A DNA stretch of 64,000 bases from positions 115,943 through 179,942 of the forward strand of contig KN883758.1 in the NCBI GenBank assembly GCA_000934455.1. Reading direction: 5' to 3'. A model generated the notes under the pieces. The model had not been told where the DNA came from. It ran no database searches and saw only the letters and a program-made list of their open reading frames with translations. This stretch comes from Apostichopus parvimensis (lineage: Eukaryota; Echinodermata; Holothuroidea; Aspidochirotida; Stichopodidae). This document shows, piece by piece, positions 26,301 through 35,738 of the stretch (position 1 is the first letter of the stretch; each line of letters begins with the position of its first letter). Position numbers and translations under genes: made by a program.

Positions 26301-27660
26301 TCACTTCCTGTACGTTTGTCCTTATCAGGATACTCGTCATATCCGTCCAGAAGTACCTCAACAGAAGAACAACCTTCAATGATATTTTTAATATCACTGG
26401 ATTTGATTCGCGGTTCGTCTGGTACCAAGAACAATTTGATTGCTTTGTAGATAGATTTGATATTTCCAAGCTGCCTTAACCGGAGAAGAATCAAAATTTC
26501 TACGTCTTTCAGAGGTGAATTTTCTACACCGTTGCACCAATCATATGCAAGCTGCAGGGTTACAGTTGACTTGCCATACCCGGCCTCTGCTTCTATGATA
26601 CGACGCGTGGATTTAATTCGGGAGTCTGTGAAGATATCTCTGTAAGAATTCAAACGTACCCATTCACCACCTTCATTTGCTGTTCTCCTAACAGAATAGA
26701 ACTCTGTACCTCCTTCTACAAATACCTTATCTACACAATATAGTCTCTCCTTAATGTACGGTATTGGTTGGATAGCGTCGTATTGTGTTCCATATCGCCT
26801 TTTCAATGTATTTACTAAAAGAGACTTTTTGGCTGTGAAGAAATAAAAATTCGAATTTACGGAGGAAACTTACATCTTATGACGTAATGCATGTACATGC
26901 TCGCAACAATTAATATATAAATAAGACATGTGTTAAAGTTCTAGGTATGAGGCTTGATCCAAATCCTTATGCGAGTCAATCGCGAAAGTGGGAAACGTAA
27001 CTCTCTCTCTTAGAAGTGCAACCAGATATGAAACTGTTGTGCTTACTAGAGAAATTGCAAGTAGCAAAATACAACTCTTCCAGTAATTGAATAATGCGTG
27101 TGTAATTAACTTCGGAATATTTTGAGGTTTTATAGTTGTTGAATATATACTAAATTGAGTGTTTAGTAAAAACGAGAAATTAATCTTATCATTCAGAAGA
27201 ATAACATTTAATGTCCCCTTTTAAATTGTATTTCAATTCAGATTTAGTTTCTGTTTTATTCTTTTGAGGAAGCCCTATCAAGGGTTTTCCAATATATTGT
27301 CGTTTATATATGAATGAAATTTCCTATGTTGTGGAAGTATTTAAGAAACATGGCTGAATAACATAATCGATCGCATGTAGCGAAAAAATGAGAAATTAAA
27401 AGTAACAGAGATAAATCTTTTGGCAGAAAATGGACATTAGAGTCCAACAACACATGAAACAAACCTTGCTTCCTTTTAACTGTTGACGTCACATTTTCAG
27501 TCCTAACAACAAACTTGGGTCTTTCGGTTGACTGCGATGACGTCACAGAAGCTTCAGCAGCTTGAGCAGATGATGATAGTGACGGTTCTTCATATCCACT
27601 GGCTTGTTCATCTGATGGATCCACATCTAATGTCTCAAGCTTTGACCTAACGATTTCCAT
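9931..27660 (-). CDS. Gene A: NACHT-LRR (NLR-type) receptor, 12 coding exons
   Basis: Predicted cytosolic NLR-type innate immune receptor of about 879 residues. Coding exons, 5' to 3' on the minus strand: 27660-27465, 26832-25313, 21218-21013, 20739-20663, 18520-18465, 18067-17948, 16396-16191, 13987-13926, 12754-12672, 11326-11285, 10204-10179, 9976-9931 (stop TGA 9933-9931). Each internal exon has an AG acceptor and a GT donor, mostly GTAAGT-like, and all phases join. Residues 1-65 are low-complexity and serine-rich, about 140-310 are NACHT, up to 572 is helical/winged-helix-like, and 573-879 are leucine-rich modules plus a tail. The homologous exons in copy B keep the same frames, phases and stop, which is the strongest support for the model. 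Small exons rest on comparison and splice signals only. No transcript was available. Confidence 0.82.
10583..11207. repeat. Tandem duplication of about 302 bp inside an intron of gene A
   Basis: 10583-10884 and 10906-11207 are nearly identical and separated by a short GAATTGAAATT-type repeat. Copy B has a single, more diverged version (about 49700-49990). The tandem copy therefore arose in copy A after the segmental duplication. It does not overlap the flanking exons. Confidence 0.88.
12672..12754 (-). CDS. Gene A LRR cassette 2, exon c (83 nt), next to an assembly gap
   Basis: Phase 1 to 0. The acceptor is TTATCAG and the donor is TTG|GTGAGT. It encodes V then NTFFLEWIPLGPDSI and YIMDFRTGDWL, matching the copy-B exon 51779-51712 (YILDLRTGTWL) and the shorter exon c of cassette 1. 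The acceptor lies only 12 nt from the gap that begins at 12767, so the start is less certain than the donor. Confidence 0.6.
12767..13241. other. Assembly gap, 475 N
   Basis: Run of N directly upstream of the gene A exon at 12754-12672. Open frames crossing it are artefacts. The matching part of copy B holds a SINE, so an unresolved repeat is a likely cause. Confidence 1.
13926..13987 (-). CDS. Gene A LRR cassette 2, exon b (62 nt, shortened)
   Basis: Phase 2 to 1. The acceptor is TTCTTTAG and the donor is AAAG|GTATCA. It reads T then FFSCLLPRSIPSDWLSTAIK. It is 15 nt shorter than the copy-B exon at 54345-54269, an in-frame loss of five codons after LLPxSI. An alternative acceptor nine nt further on (TTCAG) is also in frame but is not conserved in copy B, so the upstream TAG is preferred. 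Confidence 0.62.
14310..16040. other. Copy-A-only intron segment
   Basis: About 1.7 kb lacking a counterpart in copy B, where only about 270 bp of GC-rich repeat and flank sit between the matching ends (54480-54735). No exon, TIR or RT motif was seen. Whether it is an insertion in A or a deletion in B is open. Confidence 0.5.
16191..16396 (-). CDS. Gene A LRR cassette 2, exon a (206 nt)
   Basis: Phase 0 to 2. The acceptor is CCATCAG and the donor is CTGAC|GTAAGT. It starts IPIRTLHLYKSFSHIDKSD and ends QQSQRLNKL. It is the same length as exon a of cassette 1 and clearly paralogous to it (IPI..L, LRSGL.LS.LSS). Copy-B counterpart: 55074-54869. Confidence 0.83.
17948..18067 (-). CDS. Gene A LRR cassette 1, exon d (120 nt)
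   Basis: Phase 0 to 0, exactly 40 codons, acceptor TTGTTAG, donor GAC|GTAAGT. It starts ADDVDSITKLCSDP and ends RSTIELLGKASSRD. The ending matches the end of the NACHT exon (RSSIQLLDIASKYD before the same GTAAGT donor). The copy-B exon 56647-56528 differs at 14 nt: 12 are replacement changes and 2 silent. Confidence 0.82.
18465..18520 (-). CDS. Gene A LRR cassette 1, exon c (56 nt)
   Basis: Phase 1 to 0. The acceptor is CTCCTACACAG and the donor is AAG|GTAAGT. It encodes V then FSPTSGNCLDLCSGQWIK. The counterpart at 57146-57091 has the same boundaries. The motif (F/W)Sx...LDLxxGxW recurs in the second-cassette exon at 12754-12672. Confidence 0.72.
20663..20739 (-). CDS. Gene A LRR cassette 1, exon b (77 nt)
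   Basis: Phase 2 to 1. The acceptor is TTACTTTCAG and the donor is AAG|GTAATT. It continues the leucine-rich repeat after LREL with W, then FRNCPLPESI and SLKTSKFK, a typical LxxCxLP repeat end. The match at 61171-61095 has identical length and phase. Confidence 0.75.
21013..21218 (-). CDS. Gene A LRR cassette 1, exon a (206 nt)
   Basis: Phase 0 to 2. The acceptor is TTTTCCACAG and the donor is CTG|GTAGGT. It encodes 68 codons starting IPIVDLYMLETFSKADKDN and ending SKDLRELW. Leucine spacing (LRSGLSLSNLSTV, LRELW) is LRR-like. The exon at 61660-61455 is the same length and phase. Two exons in this gene share the motif [FS]SxxDKxxxxLRSGLxLSxLSS. Confidence 0.85.
21219..25312. other. Large intron between NACHT and first LRR exon of gene A
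   Basis: 4.1 kb. No further exon is needed because the NACHT exon ends and the LRR exon begins in phase 0. It contains a GC-rich short element at about 22400-22500 and C-rich stretches at 23408-23420 and 24130-24145. Most of it, to about 24240, is shared with copy B. Confidence 0.6.
22400..22500 (-). mobile_element. GC-rich short repeat end (TGGCGGGCGCAACGGC type)
   Basis: On the minus strand it begins TCAGTGGCGGGCGCAACGGC and runs into G-rich then C-rich blocks. Ends of the same style, CAGTGGCG followed by a G-run, recur at 54488, 63640-63655 (inverted) and 63968. The surroundings are about two-thirds AT, so these stand out. The family is not identified. Confidence 0.5.
25313..26832 (-). 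CDS. Gene A NACHT exon (NTPase core of the receptor)
   Basis: One exon of 1520 nt (2 + 506 codons) carries the whole nucleotide-binding and oligomerisation core. The acceptor is TTCTTCACAG and the donor is GAT|GTAAGT at 25312. A conserved pre-NACHT segment (YGTQYD, QPIPYIKERLYCVDKVF) precedes the P-loop EAEAGYGKST at about residues 146-155. Walker B is VLLDGYDEYP at about 225-234, a sensor-like TTR sits at about 261-263, the LCQVP motif follows, and a FFHKLFCEYFASF segment marks the winged-helix/effector end. Within the family, ATP binding drives oligomerisation. Oddity: the first P-loop glycine is alanine. The last 40 residues resemble the 120-nt exon that closes the downstream repeat cassette. 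Confidence 0.93.
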
Positions 27661-27683
27661 TCTCACGAAATGTCAATCTGTGA
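27465..27683 (-). CDS. Gene A exon with start codon: serine-rich N-terminus
   Basis: The acceptor (TTCACAG) is at 27684 and the donor (AAG|GTTTGT) follows 27465. The ATG at 27660-27658 is chosen because an in-frame TGA lies five codons upstream inside the same exon. A non-coding first exon further upstream is therefore expected. The 65 encoded residues begin MEIVRSKLETLDVDPSDEQ and continue through a serine/alanine/threonine-rich stretch to VKRKQ. No CARD, death, PYRIN or TIR fold is recognisable. The exon ends in phase 1, and its last G joins CC of the NACHT exon to make alanine 66. Confidence 0.7.
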
Positions 27684-27697
27684 ACGGATACATATGT

Positions 27698-30355
27698 TAC
27701 CATATAGATGATCTGTCAGAAGCTTTGAAGCAAGTGTTCTAATTTATTAGTTTCATTTGCAAAGCTCGTCCCAATATGACACAAATAATGCTAGATATAC
27801 AGTTTGGCAAACGGGGAAACTAATCTACACATTATGTTATTTGGAAATAATGAGATAATATGAGATAATGCTCAATTGGTTTAATGTAACCAAGCGATGC
27901 TAAGGAACCAAATGGCTAACACTACGGGAAGTGCAAGTGGTACTACATATGCACAACAGCAGAAACCTTAACCGTCCGCATGAAGCTAATATACGCGACC
28001 ACTGAGTATACATGTACTATAACTAATATCAATAAAAAAAATTATCAGTCCACTAGAACTTTTATCTGATTTATATGAATCTCTATTTACACAAGAGATA
28101 CCTTCGGACTGACACGATAAGATAAGGTTGAACTTACGGAATTTCTGTGAATATACCTATTTCTTGTGGAGGGGCGGGGTGGAGATTTATGATTCATTGC
28201 CTTCGAATGAAGACGTTATGTTGCTCTTCTGGTCAGTGTTCTCGAAAACCACAATATTGACCGCATAAAAGACATAAGCTTAGCGAAGACCTATAAGATA
28301 GAAGACCTATCAGATTAGCAAAAACTTGCAACCCTATGCAGTGTTTTCAATGCGAAGTTTATATTTTCTGTGAATGTTTCCTTTGAATCAGTGTCAGGTG
28401 AAGGCAATTCACTGGTCATGGTATGTGGTACAATGTTGTTGAAAACATTGCTTCAATAATACAAATACAAAGCGAATAATTTACTGTCTAGTGAAATATA
28501 GAACTACTTTCTGATCCCAGCAATATAATTTGAGGTCTATGCAAGCATTTTGTTTGGAGCCCCCCAATCTGCCGACTATTTGTAATACGCAACATCATGA
28601 AGAACTTTGGCCAAAAATGTAAACGAAATTAGGTCCATAGTAAAATGAAGTTTATCTCTCATTACATATAGTTAATATTGTTTGCGATTAATGTTGACAC
28701 AAATAGATAAGTATTGTATTATGGTATCTAGTTCAATGAAACAGATCCATAATTAATACAAAAAAAGAGATGTATGTCCTAAACTTTCTATAGACCGAAT
28801 TCATTGAATGAGGATGACGTTTTAAGATTAATATTTAAGGCTTGAAGAGACATGGCTCTAACGTTCAACAACCATGCTAACCCCTCATAACTACACGTGA
28901 GACGACTTCTATGGTTTATTGAGCAATATGATGCTGACATGTTCTACGTTCAAAATTAGATGATTTTATTAGTATAGAACCAATATAATAAAATATTAAG
29001 TAAGTATGCTACAAAATAAAGAGTTTCAGTCGATGATAGAACTTGAATTATACCACATAGATCCATCAGAAACCTTGATGCAAGTGTTCTAGCTTTCCTA
29101 TTTTCATTTGCAATGCTCTTCCCGCTGTGACCACAAATTGGTATATATAGAATTTGGCAAACGCCAAAACTAATTTACATATTACGTTATTTGGAAATAA
29201 CGAGAACATTTTGTTTCGACGTTAACACGATTTCTGAATGATATTAAGCAACTTGATATTAGATAATGATCAATTGTCTTAATGTAACCAAGCGATGCTT
29301 AGGAAAATGTCTTACACTACGGGAAACTAAAAGATTTCAAATGGAAGTGGTACTATATATGCACAACAGCAGAAAACTTAACCACTGAGTATACGTGTAA
29401 TATACCTACTATCAATAAAAGAGATATGTTTTATCGGACCACTATAACTTTTTATCTGATTTATAGGAATCTCTATTTACACAAGGTAGACTTTCGGACT
29501 GACACGATATGATAAGGTTGACCTTCGTATTTTCTGTGAATACACTAGTTTCTTTACTTATGTGTTATGGGGGGGTGAGAGTTGTGGGTAATGCATTATT
29601 GCCTTCGTTATTTTGCTCTTCTGGTCAGTGTTCTCGAAAACCACATGATTGAACACATTAAATATGGAATACTGAACCACTTTCTGATCTCAGCTATATA
29701 ACTGCAATTTGGGCCATTTACATTACCTGGAGGTTCAAGGTTCAAGAAAATTGAAACCCCTCAGTCCGTCGACTATTTTAATTACGTAATATTATGAAGA
29801 AGTTTGGCACAAAAATTGACGAAATTAGTTCTTTTGCAAAATGAAGTTTATCTTCCATTCAATATGGTTTATGTTGTGTGCAATAAACGTTGACAAAATT
29901 TAAAGAACAAGGTTAATTTGTAGAAGTTAAGTTATGTATCAAAGCATACGATTGAGTGATATCGCGATAAGTATTGTATTATGCTATTTGTATCTAGTTC
30001 AATCGAACAGATCTAAAATCAATCAAATAGCCAACAGATATTTGTCTTGAACGTTTTCTTATCTGATTTATATTTAATGTTTGTTGCAAGCAATCTTTCT
30101 TTGGACCAAGTGCAGTGAACGAGGATGGCCTTTCGGTTTAGGCTTAATAGTTTAGGCTGGATGAGAAATGGTATACTGCTTTATTAAGTAACATGCTAAC
30201 CACTCATAACTACAAGTGACACGACTTGTATGGTTTATTGCGCAATATTTTGCCGACGTGTTCTAAATGCTAACTCAGATGATTCTATCAGTTTAGAAAT
30301 TATTAAAACTACAATAAAATGTTAAGTATATATGCTACAAAATAAAGTTTCAGTC
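27698..30355. repeat. Tandem duplication of about 1.3 kb immediately upstream of gene A
   Basis: 27698-29035 and 29052-30355 are diverged direct repeats. Shared landmarks are GCAAGTGTTCTA, ACCAAGCGATGCT, the G-rich tract near 28165/29565, and CTACAAAATAAAG at the end. The unit begins 15 nt upstream of the acceptor of the start-codon exon. The repeat may therefore hold the first exon or promoter of gene A, but no exon or TATA box could be pinned down. Confidence 0.8.
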
Positions 30356-32673
30356 TATGATGTATTATCAACACTGTTTGGCCAATTCTGCCATAGTGCT
30401 AGTTTGTTCTTCTCAGTCGCGTTGGCATTTTCAAAGCTTAAAATGTGTTATGAAGCATAAACAGCATGGTGTTAAATATGCATGACATATCGTGCTTAAC
30501 TTCTACGAGGTTTCACAGTTGTCAAATCACTTATGTAGCAATGAGCCCATTTTAGCACATCAATGTTCAGAATGGAATTGTATAACTAAAATTAATGAAT
30601 AAAACTACTATCCTCCTTTGAATAAAGTGCTGTGAATTACTGCGTCAATATCATTCTAAGAACAACAACGTCGTCTTCTTCAATGCTAAACAAGCTCTTC
30701 AGAAAACAGTATTCATATATAATGAGCTTACACCCATTAGACTATCTATTTTCAGCTTGTTACAAATGTAAGGCTACTGAGATGAATTAACGAACGCTGA
30801 ATATTTTGTTTGAACGTCTATGGATATGAACCGTAATCAAAGCGACCATAAGCGTCCGCAGTAGGGGCAAGGGGACTGTCTCTTTCGTAAGAATAATAAC
30901 AGTACCAACAACTGTAAACAGAACCAAAACCTGTGTCGCTTCCTCTCCATTTAAGCCAACCCCATCTCTTATTTAAAGGTGCTATGTTCAGATCAATTCC
31001 TACAGATAACTTACTGTATATGACATGCTTAATGCTTTATTGATTAAAAACTGTAATAATTATGGTTAATCACTAAAACGGCATATCACGTTTATCTAAT
31101 TAAGTACCAAATCCATTGGCCTGCTGCATACGTATGATAATTATCCATTAAGATCCTTGGATCAAATGTAAGATGTTCCAATTTAGTTGGACTAGGAACT
31201 GCGGCCTACTGCGACATCTGCTGAACTTATCGATGGCCTTATTAATTAGCCAAAGGCTCCTATATGTTTATCGGACAATCAACATACATACAAGACGGGG
31301 GAGGGACTAGTACATTTAACACGTTCAAAATTCGGTCCATAATTTAAATTAAATGGAACCATTAACTTCAAATACATTTTGTCAAACGGACAGCTTATTG
31401 CGCGGTAGCAAGTTGATAATATTTGAACAACAGCCAGGGGTAATGTCATTAGGGGTTGTCTATCCCTTAAACATGAAGTAAAAAAAAGAAGGACAAAGTT
31501 GCAAAATACATGCACGTTTTCATGCACGTTAAGATATTGAAACACAGCGTTACAACAATATTTATAGCAAAGAGAAACGTAACAAAACAAAAAGAATCGC
31601 CGGGGTCCCCTGCCCAAGGGCAGAGTAAGTAAGTACCGAAACGATAAAGCTACCTATCCGCTGAAGACAGGGTTAAAAAATCAGAATAATTGTATACATG
31701 TCATAAATACTGTCCAGTAGAATTTTGTAGCGTTTCTTTCTGCTATAAAATCAAATTGATGTACATTTGTTAATACATAGATGTAGCAATTAGGCAGGGG
31801 GATCAGAAGAAAGATAACTTTTTGAGTCTGGTCCGGTACAAAGTAAAACGAGAAAAATTAACGAGTTCTTAAAGTATATCCACAAATATGGTAATTCGAG
31901 TATAATCCTGTCCTCTGCTAAGAAAGCCTGAGAGCATCATATCTAGACGTCTAGAAGAAGGCAACTGAAACCAAACCGGAAATTTTAATTGTTGTTATAC
32001 TAACCGGTTGTCAAAAATTCGACGTTTCATTTGTGTTCTGTGGACGCCCATGAAAGCGGTCACCCTTACCCCTCCCATGTACGTACTCCGCAAAATACAT
32101 ATTTATTAGAACTGCTACATCCTTGACACTCCTTTACAGTAATTTCACAAGAACATGCGATTAAAGTTTGTAAAAATGAGATTGTTTTATCATGCAGCAC
32201 AAGAAAATGGAAAAAAATGTGCTAACTTTAAGAAGCAATTTATTCGTAACAAGTGTGTTAAACCAACACAATGTGCATAGTTAACTAGTTCAAAATAATC
32301 TTAGTGAGAACACTGTNNNNNNNNNNNNNNNNNNNNNNNNNNNNNNNNNNNNNNNNNNNNNNNNNNNNNNNNNNNNNNNNNNNNNNNNNNNNNNNNNNNN
32401 NNNNNNNNNNNGTACTATCTGAGAATCATTACAGTCGGAATAAGTTGGCATACTATGAATAAAAGAATTTACAACCATTAGCAGTTTTCATGCAGTAACT
32501 GACTAAGAGGGGGCGTATTTACAACTTGTAACACTGAGTGCAATACTACGGCAGCCACACCTCGCGGTCGACAATTCATCTAATTTTTGTTTTGCTAATA
32601 TAATACATGTAGGATATTTCAAAGGTCTAGTACTGTATGCTTATCTGGGCAAATTAGTTGTGTGTGTGATTAC
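30356..32673. other. Spacer with no recognised gene
   Basis: AT-rich DNA with a 95-N gap at 32317-32411. Nothing coding was supported on either strand. The 112-codon frame at 31617-31279 has no domain, and its composition is that of background. Confidence 0.55.
32317..32411. other. Assembly gap, 95 N
   Basis: Run of N. Confidence 1.
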
Positions 32674-32679
32674 CTCACC

Positions 32680-33051
32680 TCACCTATCCCGGAGTCTGGT
32701 AGACCGTAGGGGCGCCACAGACGCCCTCGCAACTACTTCTCTCCACTTCTTCCTGTCATCGGCCTCTCGTATGGCATCAGGCAGTTTGAGGCCCGTCCAA
32801 TCTGGGATGTTGTCCTCCCATATTTTTCTCTGTCTGCTTCTCCTTCTTCCTCCCGGCACCTTGCCCTGCAGGATCGTCTTAGCCAGCCCTGTCGATCTTT
32901 TGACATGGCCATACCATCTCAGTTTGCGTTTCTTCACAATGGTGAGGAGGTCATCGTAGGGCCCGATAGCCTGGCCAATTCTGTTCCTCACTTCTTGATT
33001 GGAGATGTGGTTCCTGTAGGTTATGTTGAGGAGTCTGCGGAAACATCTCAT
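32680..33051 (-). pseudogene. LINE C-terminal region (123 codons)
   Basis: It contains MRCFRRLLNI, LRWYGHVKRSTGLAK and a basic GRRRSRQRKIWEDNI stretch typical of the end of RTE-like ORF2. It is in a third frame. An upstream ACESWTL motif in the same frame near 33100 shows that the break from the preceding piece is a frameshift and not a separate gene. Confidence 0.85.
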
Positions 33052-33100
33052 TTCTACAGCTTGTATCCTCCTTTCGATGTCTGCTGTCAGGGTCCATGAC

Positions 33101-33721
33101 TCACATGCGTAGAGAAATATAGAGGTGACATGGAGGTGACCGGAGGGTGATGTTCCTGTCCTTCCAAATTAGCTTCAGTTTCGTTACTGCTGATGTTGTC
33201 TGTGCAATCCTGGAGAGTATTTCTGGCTTTGAACCTTCATATGTTACTATTGCTCCCAGGTACTTGAAGCTCTGAACCGTTTCCAGCTTTTCGCCATTGG
33301 CCCTGATGTCTACGTTGATGCTATTGGTCATCAGCTTGGTTTTGTGTGCATTGATCTCCATCCCGTAGGCTGCCGAGGTCTTGTCGAGGCGTTCCACTAG
33401 ACTGGAGAGCTCTTTTCCTTTTCCTGCAAGGGCATCAATGTCATCGGCGAATATTAAGTTGTTACATGTTCTGCCACCGATTCTCACTGTCCCTTCATGC
33501 ATTTCCAGAGCATCCGACATGATTTTCTTGAGGAAAACGTTGAAGAGAGTAGGCGAGAGCAAGCAACCTTGCCGGACTCCGACTGCTGTCCTGAACCACT
33601 CCCCTATTGCACCATTGAAGATGACTGCGCTGGTGGCTTTGTCATAAAGCTGTTGGATCACTCTGGTGAGGTTGACATTGAAGTTGTAGTGCCCATAGAG
33701 CCGCATGCCAGACTCTATCAA
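33101..33721 (-). pseudogene. LINE RT C-half (206 codons)
   Basis: A continuation in a shifted frame: GVRQGCLLSPTLFNVFL, then LIFADDIDAL (FADD catalytic box), then FKYLGAIV. It ends with a second frameshift near 33120-33140. Confidence 0.87.
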
Positions 33722-35060
33722 AAGCCTTTTTGAAGTCTATAAAGACATGGTAGAGGTCTTGCTGGTGTCGTAGGTAACGTTCGCACAGTATTCTGATATT
33801 GAAGATGTGCTCTGTCGTGATGCGACCAGCTCTAAATCCAGCCTGCTCCTCCGCATTGATGGCTTCTGCTTGTGGTTTCATTCGGTTTAGCAAGATCTTC
33901 AACATTACTGTACTCGGGTGGCAGATGAGGCTGATTGTGCGATAGTTCTGGCACTGTTGCAAGTTGCCTTTTTTTGGAAGGGTGATGACCAAAGACTGTG
34001 TCCTAGGTGTGGGCCAGTTTCCTGTCTGCCAGATCTTTTTGCAGATTGTGTGTAGTGTGTTGATAGCAGCTTCTCCCCCTGCTTGAATCAGCTCTGCTGG
34101 GATGTTATCCACTCCTGCTGACTTGCCCTTTTTCAGTGATCTAACAGCTGCTTCTACTTCCTCCCTATGGATAGGGTGATTGTCAGTGTTAGTGGCAGGT
34201 GGGACATCGAGTATCTCCTGGTCTACATCAGCTCTGTGGTTGTACAGCTCCGAACAGTACTCTGTCCATCTTTTAAGAATGTCCTGGTCTTCTGTAAGAC
34301 AGTTCCCTTCTTTGTCCTGTATGGTGGTGGCTCTACCCTGCTTTGTGCTGGTCAGGTCTTTTACCAGTTGGTAGGCTTTCTTGCTGTTATTCCTCGACAA
34401 GTTATTTGCTTTTCTCATACCCCTCTTTATTTCCTGGTTGACCAATTTATGCTGTTTTGCCCCATCTGTCTCATTTCGTTTCTTCTTGAGCTCCCTACGT
34501 TTGTCGCACAGATTGAGGAAGTCATCTGAAACCCATGGCTTTTTCACTCGACGCTGTTTGCCAAGAATGTGGCTGGCTGTTTCCATCATTGCCGAGTTGA
34601 AAGTGTCGGTCATTACATTCACGTCTGTTTCGTCAGAGTCAAGCAGAGTGAGCGGTGCAAATTTCCCCCCGATCATGGCTTGGAACGCTTCGGTGACATT
34701 TGGGTCCCTAAGCTTCTCGAGGTCGAACTTCATCCTAGTGGGTCCCTGTTTCTTGATCTTCTTCAGTTGGAGCCGGAGGGTCATCAACACTAGATCGTGG
34801 TCACTCCCGATATCGGACCCTGGGAAGCTACGAGTCCTTGTGATGTTTGCACTGGACTGGAAACGCCGTCTGCCCATGATGTAGTCTATTTGGTTGTGCG
34901 TGACTCCATTTGGGCTGTGCCAGGTCCATCTCCTCGATGCTTTATGTGGCCCAAATGTGTTTACCAGCTTCAGGTTGTTATAGCACAATGACCATGTCTT
35001 TCCTTGGTGTTTGGTCCACCACTTCCTGCAGGTGATCGTAGAAATCCTCGTTCTCATCAT
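33642..35060 (-). pseudogene. LINE endonuclease C-terminus and RT N-half (472 codons)
   Basis: It starts inside the endonuclease, just after a deletion that removes the middle of that domain. It then reads WTWHSPNGVTHNQIDYIMG and GSDIGSDHDLVL (the conserved endonuclease SDH), a lysine/arginine-rich linker, and RT fingers with SAGVDNIPAELIQ, LPKKGNLQQCQNYRTISL, EEQAGFRAGR and the catalytic VFIDFKKAFDRVWH. The frame is lost near 33720, right after this motif, so RT is split across two frames. Confidence 0.88.
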
Positions 35061-35738
35061 CTGCCACTGAAGTACAGCTTGTGACCTTCAAGGGTGGATA
35101 TTACTCCAGTTTCCTTCCAGCGGACCTCGCATAGTCCAAGAATGTTCCAGCGGTATCTGTCCAATTCGTGAGTCAATTCTTCCAGTTTACCTGTCGGTCT
35201 CGATGTTCTCACATTCCATGCCTGGCACGGATCCTGTTGGTTGGTACATCAGTAGCATATTTATCACCTTCACCCTGATGTCTGGTGACAGGCGCGGTTC
35301 TTGATAACCCGGGCGACGACCGAGCCGGTATAGGTTGAGAAATAGTTGTCGTCATCATGTAGCGTGTCTTGGGCAATTTATCCTGGCGGAGCCCATCCCT
35401 CTCCAGAATTAACCACAGCCGAAGTCCCCCATCTTGGAGCTCGCCCTGATTACGATCACGTGGCCGATTTAGTCCATCTTGAGACTGCTTCGCCCTTGCC
35501 GGTAACTTCAATGTGGAAGTCTTACGCCCAGTGATGCCGTGATGACACTACCCCCCTCATGTGGTTTCGCCTGCCAGCTGGGACCATGAACCAGGGTGTG
35601 GCGCTAGGAGCCAACACGTGAGAGATTTAGGAGATGGGTGTGGACCAGTGATGCCTGTCCACCCTGCTACCGGGTGCAGCTAACAGACACAAAGGAGCTA
35701 CCTCTACCCAGAGCCCCCTACACCCCTTGTGTGATTAC

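Larger units (their letters stand above)
32674..35727 (-). mobile_element. Defective RTE-clade (BovB-like architecture) LINE
   Basis: A non-LTR retrotransposon about 3.05 kb long, bounded by the 11-bp target duplication TGTGTGATTAC (32663-32673 and 35728-35738). The 3' end is an AGGTG-type tail. 5' to 3' on the minus strand: a 5' leader from 35727, an apurinic-type endonuclease start (WNVRTS, LGLCEVRWKE, about 35219-35070), then endonuclease end and RT. Internal deletion and frame breaks disable it. It is visibly more GC-rich than the flanks. The clade is judged from ORF architecture and the NQIDYI, SDHDL, ADDIDAL and RWYGHVKR motifs. Confidence 0.88.

Noticed and set aside
25355-26645. Plus-strand frames of 62-135 codons over the NACHT exon
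   Set aside because: Antisense shadows of the NACHT coding sequence.
33381-34884. Plus-strand frames of up to 167 codons over the LINE
   Set aside because: Antisense shadows of the RT-coding strand. No domain of their own.
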